Assembly (NCBI RefSeq): GCF_025148125.1
Contig: NZ_CP102267.1
Span: 633,001 to 697,000, forward strand
Reading direction: 5' to 3'
From: Blautia wexlerae DSM 19850
Lineage (GTDB): Bacteria > Bacillota > Clostridia > Lachnospirales > Lachnospiraceae
DNA length: 64,000 nucleotides
Part shown: positions 59,162 through 64,000 of the stretch, piece after piece
How the letters are laid out: the number at the start of each line of letters is the position of its first letter
How positions within the stretch are numbered: position 1 is the stretch's first letter
Made by a program: the position numbers and the translations under genes
Notes under the pieces: model-generated
The model's database searches: none
Told to the model about the DNA's origin: nothing
What the model saw: the letters and a program-made list of their open reading frames with translations, nothing else

Positions 59162-60478
59162 ATGGCAGAAAAAATGAGAGAAGGAAAAGTAAGATGCTCC
59201 TTTTGCCAGAAGACAGAAGATCAGGTAAGAAAGCTGATCGCAGGTCCGGATGGCAAAGTATTTATATGTGATGAGTGCATTGGCATCTGCTCAGAGATCA
59301 TGGAGGAAGAATTAAATCCTTATGATGACGAGGTTTTGAATTCTGATATTAATCTGTTAAAACCGGAAGAGATCCATGCAGTTCTGGATGATTATGTAAT
59401 TGGTCAGGATGCAGCAAAAAAGGCTCTTTCCGTTGCTGTTTATAATCACTATAAAAGAATCCTTGCATCAAAAAATTCTGATGTAGAGCTTCAGAAGAGT
59501 AATATTCTGATGCTTGGACCTACAGGTTCAGGTAAAACTCTGCTGGCTCAGACACTTGCCAGACTTCTGAATGTACCGTTTGCTATTGCAGATGCTACCA
59601 CACTGACAGAAGCCGGATATGTAGGAGAGGATGTTGAGAATATTCTTCTCAAGATCATTCAGGCAGCAGATTATGATATTGAACGTGCACAGTACGGAAT
59701 TATCTATATTGATGAGATTGATAAGATCACAAGAAAATCTGAGAATCCATCCATAACCCGCGATGTTTCCGGTGAAGGCGTACAGCAGGCACTTCTGAAG
59801 ATTCTGGAAGGTACAGTGGCAAGTGTTCCGCCTCAGGGCGGCCGCAAGCATCCTCATCAGGAGTTTCTTCAGATTGATACAACAAATATTCTGTTTATCT
59901 GCGGCGGTGCTTTTGACGGAATCGAGAAGATCATTGAGTCCAGACAGGATACCAAGTCCATCGGTTTCGGTGCAGAGGTTTCTGTTAAGGAAGACAGAAA
60001 TGTAGGTGAGATCCTGAAGGATGTAATGCCGGAAGACTTTATCAAATTCGGCCTGATTCCTGAGTTTATCGGTCGTGTGCCGGTAGTTGTAACTCTGGAT
60101 GCGCTGGATGAGAATGCGCTGATCAGTATTCTGAAAGAGCCGAAGAACTCACTTACCAAACAGTATCACAGATTATTTGAACTGGATGGTGTTGAACTTG
60201 ATTTTGAAGATGATGCACTTGAACTGGTCGCAAAGAAATCTCTGGAACGTAAGACAGGAGCCAGAGGTTTGCGTGCGATCATGGAAGGTTCACTGATGAA
60301 TCTGATGTATAAGATTCCGTCAGATGACACGATCCGCAAATGTACAATTACCAAAGATGTAGTAGATGGCACCGGTGAGCCGGAGATCGTCCGCGGAGAA
60401 GCTCCTGCACAGGCGAAGACAGCCGGAAGCAGAAGAACGTCCCGGACACACAAGAAGGATAAACCGGAAACAGCCTGA
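59162..60478 (+). CDS. clpX: ATP-dependent Clp protease ATP-binding subunit ClpX
   Basis: The 438-residue AAA+ unfoldase feeds ClpP. The N-terminal zinc-binding domain has CSFC...CDEC (residues 12-40), Walker A is GPTGSGKT, the pore loop region is GYVGEDVE, and Walker [10 protein letters not shown]. The tail after about residue 410 is a basic linker. AGAAAGGACAG lies upstream of ATG 59162. Confidence 0.97.
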   Translation: MAEKMREGKVRCSFCQKTEDQVRKLIAGPDGKVFICDECIGICSEIMEEELNPYDDEVLNSDINLLKPEEIHAVLDDYVIGQDAAKKALSVAVYNHYKRILASKNSDVELQKSNILMLGPTGSGKTLLAQTLARLLNVPFAIADATTLTEAGYVGEDVENILLKIIQAADYDIERAQYGIIYIDEIDKITRKSENPSITRDVSGEGVQQALLKILEGTVASVPPQGGRKHPHQEFLQIDTTNILFICGGAFDGIEKIIESRQDTKSIGFGAEVSVKEDRNVGEILKDVMPEDFIKFGLIPEFIGRVPVVVTLDALDENALISILKEPKNSLTKQYHRLFELDGVELDFEDDALELVAKKSLERKTGARGLRAIMEGSLMNLMYKIPSDDTIRKCTITKDVVDGTGEPEIVRGEAPAQAKTAGSRRTSRTHKKDKPETA

Positions 60479-60498
60479 TGAAAGGGACTGAACAATAA

Positions 60499-62811
60499 AT
60501 GACAAATCAGAATATAGTGCTGCCTGCGATCGCTCTCAGGGGGACTACCATCCTTCCCGGGATGATCGTTCATTTTGATGTGAGCAGGGAGCGTTCTGTC
60601 AAGGCGATTGAAGCTGCCATGCTTCATGACCAGAAGATTTTTCTGGTTACTCAGATTGATCCTGAGGTGGAATCACCGGATCTGGCAGGTGTATATCATG
60701 TAGGAACCATTGCCTATATCAAACAGGTTGTGAAACTTCCGCAGAACCTTTTGCGGGTACTTGTAGAGGGAACGGGAAGAGCCACACTTGTGAAATTTGA
60801 GCAGGAGTTTCCGTTTATCAGAAGTGAGATCACACCTGTTGATGAAGAAGAAATGCAGATGCCGGAACCAGTGATGGAAGCCATGCACAGAAGCCTTAAG
60901 GAATTATTCCACAGATACTGCATGGAAAATGGAAAAGTCAGCAAAGAGCTGGTAGCACAGATTTTAAATATAGATAATGTTGAGGAACTGGTTGAGCAGA
61001 TTGCCGTAAATATTCCTTTATCTTATCAGAATAAGCAGAAGATCCTGGAGGCACTTACACTGGAGGAACGTTATGAAGTTCTGGGTGCAATCCTTGGAAA
61101 TGAGATTGAGATCATGCAGATTGGCAGAGATCTCCAGAAAAAAGTGAAGGCCAGAATTGATAAGAATCAGAGAGAATATATTCTCAGAGAGCAGCTGAAA
61201 CTGATACGTGAGGAACTGGGTGAGGATAATACTGCGGATGACGCAGAGGAGTTTAAGAAGAAACTCCAGGAACTTCAGGCCGGCGATGAGGTAAAAGAGA
61301 AGATCAGCAAAGAAATCGAGAGATTTAAAAATACCAACAGCAATGTATCCGAGAATGCAGTACTGCGTGGTTATATTGAAACCATGCTGGCACTTCCGTG
61401 GGAGAAGAAATCCACAGATTCTGATGATCTGAAAGAAGCATGGAAAGTACTTCAGGAAGGTCATTACGGTCTGAAAGATGTGAAGGAGCGTGTGATGGAG
61501 TTCCTTTCCGTCCGCAAACTGACACATAAGGGAAAAAGCCCGATCCTTTGTCTGGTAGGACCTCCCGGAACAGGTAAAACCTCCATTGCCCGATCGATTG
61601 CAGAAGCAATGCATAAGAAATATGTACGTATCTGTCTGGGCGGTGTGAGAGATGAGGCTGAGATCCGGGGCCACAGAAAGACTTATGTAGGAGCAATGCC
61701 GGGAAGGATCACTGCAGCATTACAGCAGGCAGGAGTGAGCAATCCTCTGATGCTTCTGGATGAGATTGATAAGACCAGCAGTGATTATAAAGGAGATACT
61801 TCTGCGGCACTTCTTGAGGTGCTTGATCCGGAACAGAACAGCAGATTTATGGATCATTATATAGAGGTTCCACAGGACCTTTCAGAAGTACTGTTTATTG
61901 CAACTGCAAACGATGTTCAGGGCATTCCGAGACCACTTCTTGACCGTATGGAACTGATCGAGATCGCAGGTTATACTGAGAATGAGAAGGAACATATTGC
62001 AAAGGAACATCTGATTCCGAAGCAGATGGAAGAGAACGGTATCGAGAAAGGTAAACTGACAATCCAGTCAGCGGCTCTTAAGAAGATCATCAACAATTAT
62101 ACAAAAGAGGCCGGAGTTCGAAACCTGGAGAGAACCATCGGACAGATATGCAGAAAAACTGCACGTCTGATCATGGAAGAAGATAAAAAGAAAGTTACAG
62201 TGACTTCAAAGAATCTGTCAGATTTTCTTGGAAAAGAGCATTTTAACTATCTTATGGCAAATAAGAAAGATGAGATTGGTATTTCCCGCGGGCTTGCCTG
62301 GACACAGGTGGGCGGCGATACACTGCAGATTGAAGTCAATGTAATGCCCGGCAAGGGTGAGCTGATGCTTACCGGACAGTTGGGTGATGTTATGAAAGAG
62401 TCTGCACAGGCAGGTATTACTTACATTCGTTCCATTGCTTCTGACTATAAAGTTGAGCCGGAATTTTTCCAGGAAAACGATATTCATGTGCATATTCCGG
62501 AAGGGGCAGTACCAAAAGACGGACCATCCGCAGGTATTACCATGGCAACTGCAATCCTTTCCGCAATTATTAAGAAGCCGGTAAGGGCAGACCTTGCAAT
62601 GACCGGTGAGATCACACTGAGAGGAAGAGTTCTTCCGATCGGCGGTTTGAAAGAAAAACTTCTTGCGGCAAAATATGCTAAGATTAAAGAGGTGTTAGTG
62701 CCGGCAGAAAACAAACCGGATATTCAGGAATTAGATAAGGAAATCACAGACGGACTTACCATTACCTTTGTAAGTTCGATGAAGGAAGTGCTGAACAGGG
62801 CACTGGTATAA
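60499..62811 (+). CDS. lon: ATP-dependent protease Lon
   Basis: The 770-residue protein degrades damaged proteins in the cytoplasm. It has the N-terminal LAN domain, Walker A GPPGTGKT (about residue 355), Walker B and the catalytic Ser-Lys dyad in '[13 protein letters not shown]' (Ser) and the following Lys region '[14 protein letters not shown]'. It starts 20 bases after clpX. Length is typical. Confidence 0.97.
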   Translation: MTNQNIVLPAIALRGTTILPGMIVHFDVSRERSVKAIEAAMLHDQKIFLVTQIDPEVESPDLAGVYHVGTIAYIKQVVKLPQNLLRVLVEGTGRATLVKFEQEFPFIRSEITPVDEEEMQMPEPVMEAMHRSLKELFHRYCMENGKVSKELVAQILNIDNVEELVEQIAVNIPLSYQNKQKILEALTLEERYEVLGAILGNEIEIMQIGRDLQKKVKARIDKNQREYILREQLKLIREELGEDNTADDAEEFKKKLQELQAGDEVKEKISKEIERFKNTNSNVSENAVLRGYIETMLALPWEKKSTDSDDLKEAWKVLQEGHYGLKDVKERVMEFLSVRKLTHKGKSPILCLVGPPGTGKTSIARSIAEAMHKKYVRICLGGVRDEAEIRGHRKTYVGAMPGRITAALQQAGVSNPLMLLDEIDKTSSDYKGDTSAALLEVLDPEQNSRFMDHYIEVPQDLSEVLFIATANDVQGIPRPLLDRMELIEIAGYTENEKEHIAKEHLIPKQMEENGIEKGKLTIQSAALKKIINNYTKEAGVRNLERTIGQICRKTARLIMEEDKKKVTVTSKNLSDFLGKEHFNYLMANKKDEIGISRGLAWTQVGGDTLQIEVNVMPGKGELMLTGQLGDVMKESAQAGITYIRSIASDYKVEPEFFQENDIHVHIPEGAVPKDGPSAGITMATAILSAIIKKPVRADLAMTGEITLRGRVLPIGGLKEKLLAAKYAKIKEVLVPAENKPDIQELDKEITDGLTITFVSSMKEVLNRALV

Positions 62812-62814
62812 AAT

Positions 62815-62844
62815 AAATGGTCAGTCGGTAAGGATTGACCATTT
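62815..62844 (+). terminator. Hairpin between lon and engB
   Basis: AAATGGTCA and TGACCATTT pair around a 12-base loop; the T-tract is short, so it is weak. Confidence 0.55.
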
Positions 62845-62867
62845 GTTGTGAAAAAGTGAGGAAATCA

Positions 62868-63473
62868 ATGGTTATTAAGAATGTATCATTAGATATCGTA
62901 TGTGGTATCACCAGTAAGCTTCCGGATACTGACAGACCGGAGGTTGCATTTGCAGGAAAATCAAATGTGGGAAAATCATCTCTGATCAACGGACTGATGA
63001 ACCGGAAATCTCTTGCCAGAACAAGTGCACAGCCGGGAAAAACACAGACCATTAACTTTTATAATATCAATGAAGCCATGTATCTGGTAGACCTCCCGGG
63101 TTACGGATACGCAAAGGTTTCACAGTCTGAGAAGGAAAAATGGGGCAAGATGATCGAAAGATATCTTCATACATCCAAAAACCTGAAGGCGGTTTTCCTT
63201 CTTATTGATATCCGTCATGATCCGTCTGCAAATGACAAGATGATGTATGACTGGATTCTGAACAATGGCTATGAGCCGATCATTATTGCAACGAAGCTTG
63301 ACAAGCTCAAACGAAGCCAGGTTCAGAAAAATATCAAAGCAATCAAAGAAGGGCTGAAGCTGAGCAAAGATGGCATTATTATTCCTTTCTCTGCTGAGAC
63401 GAAGCAGGGAAGAGATGAGATCTGGGCTCTGATTGACGAGTTGACCGGACTGGCAGCTACTGAAGAAGCCTGA
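62868..63473 (+). CDS. engB: Ribosome biogenesis GTPase EngB (YsxC/YihA)
   Basis: The 201-residue GTPase acts in 50S subunit assembly. The start is ATG 62868 behind GTGAGG. The G motifs are GKSNVGKSS (G1), DLPGYGYAKVS (G3) and TKLDK (G4). In many Firmicutes it lies after lon, as here. Confidence 0.96.
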   Translation: MVIKNVSLDIVCGITSKLPDTDRPEVAFAGKSNVGKSSLINGLMNRKSLARTSAQPGKTQTINFYNINEAMYLVDLPGYGYAKVSQSEKEKWGKMIERYLHTSKNLKAVFLLIDIRHDPSANDKMMYDWILNNGYEPIIIATKLDKLKRSQVQKNIKAIKEGLKLSKDGIIIPFSAETKQGRDEIWALIDELTGLAATEEA

Positions 63474-63560
63474 AAAAATAAATATTCGCTGTTTACTGAC
63501 GGGATTCTTTTCCTGTGAAAATAAGCAGCAGACAGACAAAATACGAGGACAAAAAATATT

Positions 63561-64000
63561 ATGGGAATTATCAAGGCATTCAAGCTGGGATTTGACTATC
63601 TCAAGTATGATGAAGATGGTAACGTGCAGGATACGCAGCGTGCTGTCAATGATGTAAACCTGGACATTGAAGCCGGACAATTCGTGGCTGTTCTGGGACA
63701 TAATGGTTCCGGAAAATCTACTCTTGCAAAGCACCTGAATGCGCTGTTGCTTCCGACGGAAGGAACTTTGTGGGTAGATGGGATTGACACGTCTAAAGAG
63801 CCGGAATTATGGAAAGTCCGACAGAAAGCGGGCATGGTTTTTCAGAATCCTGACAATCAGATCATAGGAACTGTAGTAGAAGAAGACGTAGGGTTCGGAC
63901 CGGAGAATATGGGTGTGCCTACAGAGAAAATCTGGGAGCGTGTAGATGAGAGCCTGAAAAAAACAGGAATGACATCCTATCGTTATCATTCTCCGAATAA
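63561..64000 (+). CDS. ecfA1: ECF transporter energy-coupling ATPase EcfA1 (partial)
   Basis: ATG 63561 opens a 146-residue visible part, cut by the window end. Walker A is GHNGSGKST and the Q-loop is MVFQNPDNQIIGTVVEEDVGFGPEN, which is diagnostic for the EcfA1/CbiO1 ATPases. With EcfA2 and EcfT (expected outside) it powers S-components such as the one at 22666. The signature and Walker B lie beyond the window. Confidence 0.93.
   Translation, partial: MGIIKAFKLGFDYLKYDEDGNVQDTQRAVNDVNLDIEAGQFVAVLGHNGSGKSTLAKHLNALLLPTEGTLWVDGIDTSKEPELWKVRQKAGMVFQNPDNQIIGTVVEEDVGFGPENMGVPTEKIWERVDESLKKTGMTSYRYHSPN

Noticed and set aside
1..64000. CRISPR arrays
   Set aside because: No set of regularly spaced identical repeats was seen; the repeats present are inverted-repeat elements or dispersed single copies.
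1..64000. rRNA genes or an origin of replication
   Set aside because: No rRNA-like sequence and no cluster of DnaA boxes with dnaA/dnaN context were seen.

Overview
The window reads as chromosomal DNA of a Gram-positive, low-to-moderate G+C gut Firmicute, most likely a Lachnospiraceae member close to Blautia or Ruminococcus. The evidence is strong purine-rich ribosome binding sites, SigA-type promoters, many hairpin/T-tract terminators, an agr quorum-sensing locus, PadR and ECF modules typical of the group, and housekeeping proteins (CarAB, UppP, Tig-ClpP-ClpX-Lon-EngB) of clostridial type. The genus is an inference.

Layout. 1-1.6 kb: the end of a fibronectin-III-like protein, a secreted SGNH hydrolase and tRNA-Leu(CAG). 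1.9-7.5 kb: carAB and uppP. 7.6-11.7 kb: a molybdate locus with modABC facing a molbindin gene and a HTH/binding-protein regulator, with a palindromic operator inside the modA promoter. 11.8-14.1 kb: a PucR-type regulator and an orphan MsmK-type sugar ATPase. 14.5-21.4 kb: an accessory island with an intact binding protein and a truncated copy of it bracketing an XRE/membrane-protein pair and a HEPN-type Abi gene, followed by an IS1182-family element and a TnpB element with its guide-RNA scaffold. 21.5-23.9 kb: a preQ1-I riboswitch in front of a nucleoside hydrolase, an ECF S-component and an SDR, read here as a queuosine/queuine salvage operon. 24-31.2 kb: PepV-type dipeptidase, a small hydrolase, a HTH/HipA-like kinase pair, a U32-like iron-sulfur protein and a PadR/SEDS pair.

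31.2-42.3 kb is the most interesting region. A complete agr system (LytTR regulator, GHKL kinase, a 48-residue AgrD in a gap and AgrB) is followed by a secreted small protein, a lipoprotein, a three-gene ABC exporter and a small ORF. The agrD promoter and the promoter of the secreted-protein gene share an almost identical pair of direct repeats spaced 22 bp apart, so the cassette looks agr-controlled. It is bracketed by two same-strand fragments of a PD-(D/E)XK (Rpn-type) gene and by IS4-like and IS256-family elements.

42.4-52 kb holds an ECF sigma factor with its DUF4179 partner, an OmpR-type two-component system, a second large lipoprotein, a LUD protein, an AraC regulator and a MATE exporter. 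52-57 kb holds dtd, proC, a CYTH protein, an M20 amidohydrolase and a DJ-1 protein, separated by at least three families of small inverted-repeat elements. 57-64 kb is the conserved tig-clpP-clpX-lon-engB protein quality-control cluster and the start of ecfA1, whose product could energise the S-component at 22.7 kb.
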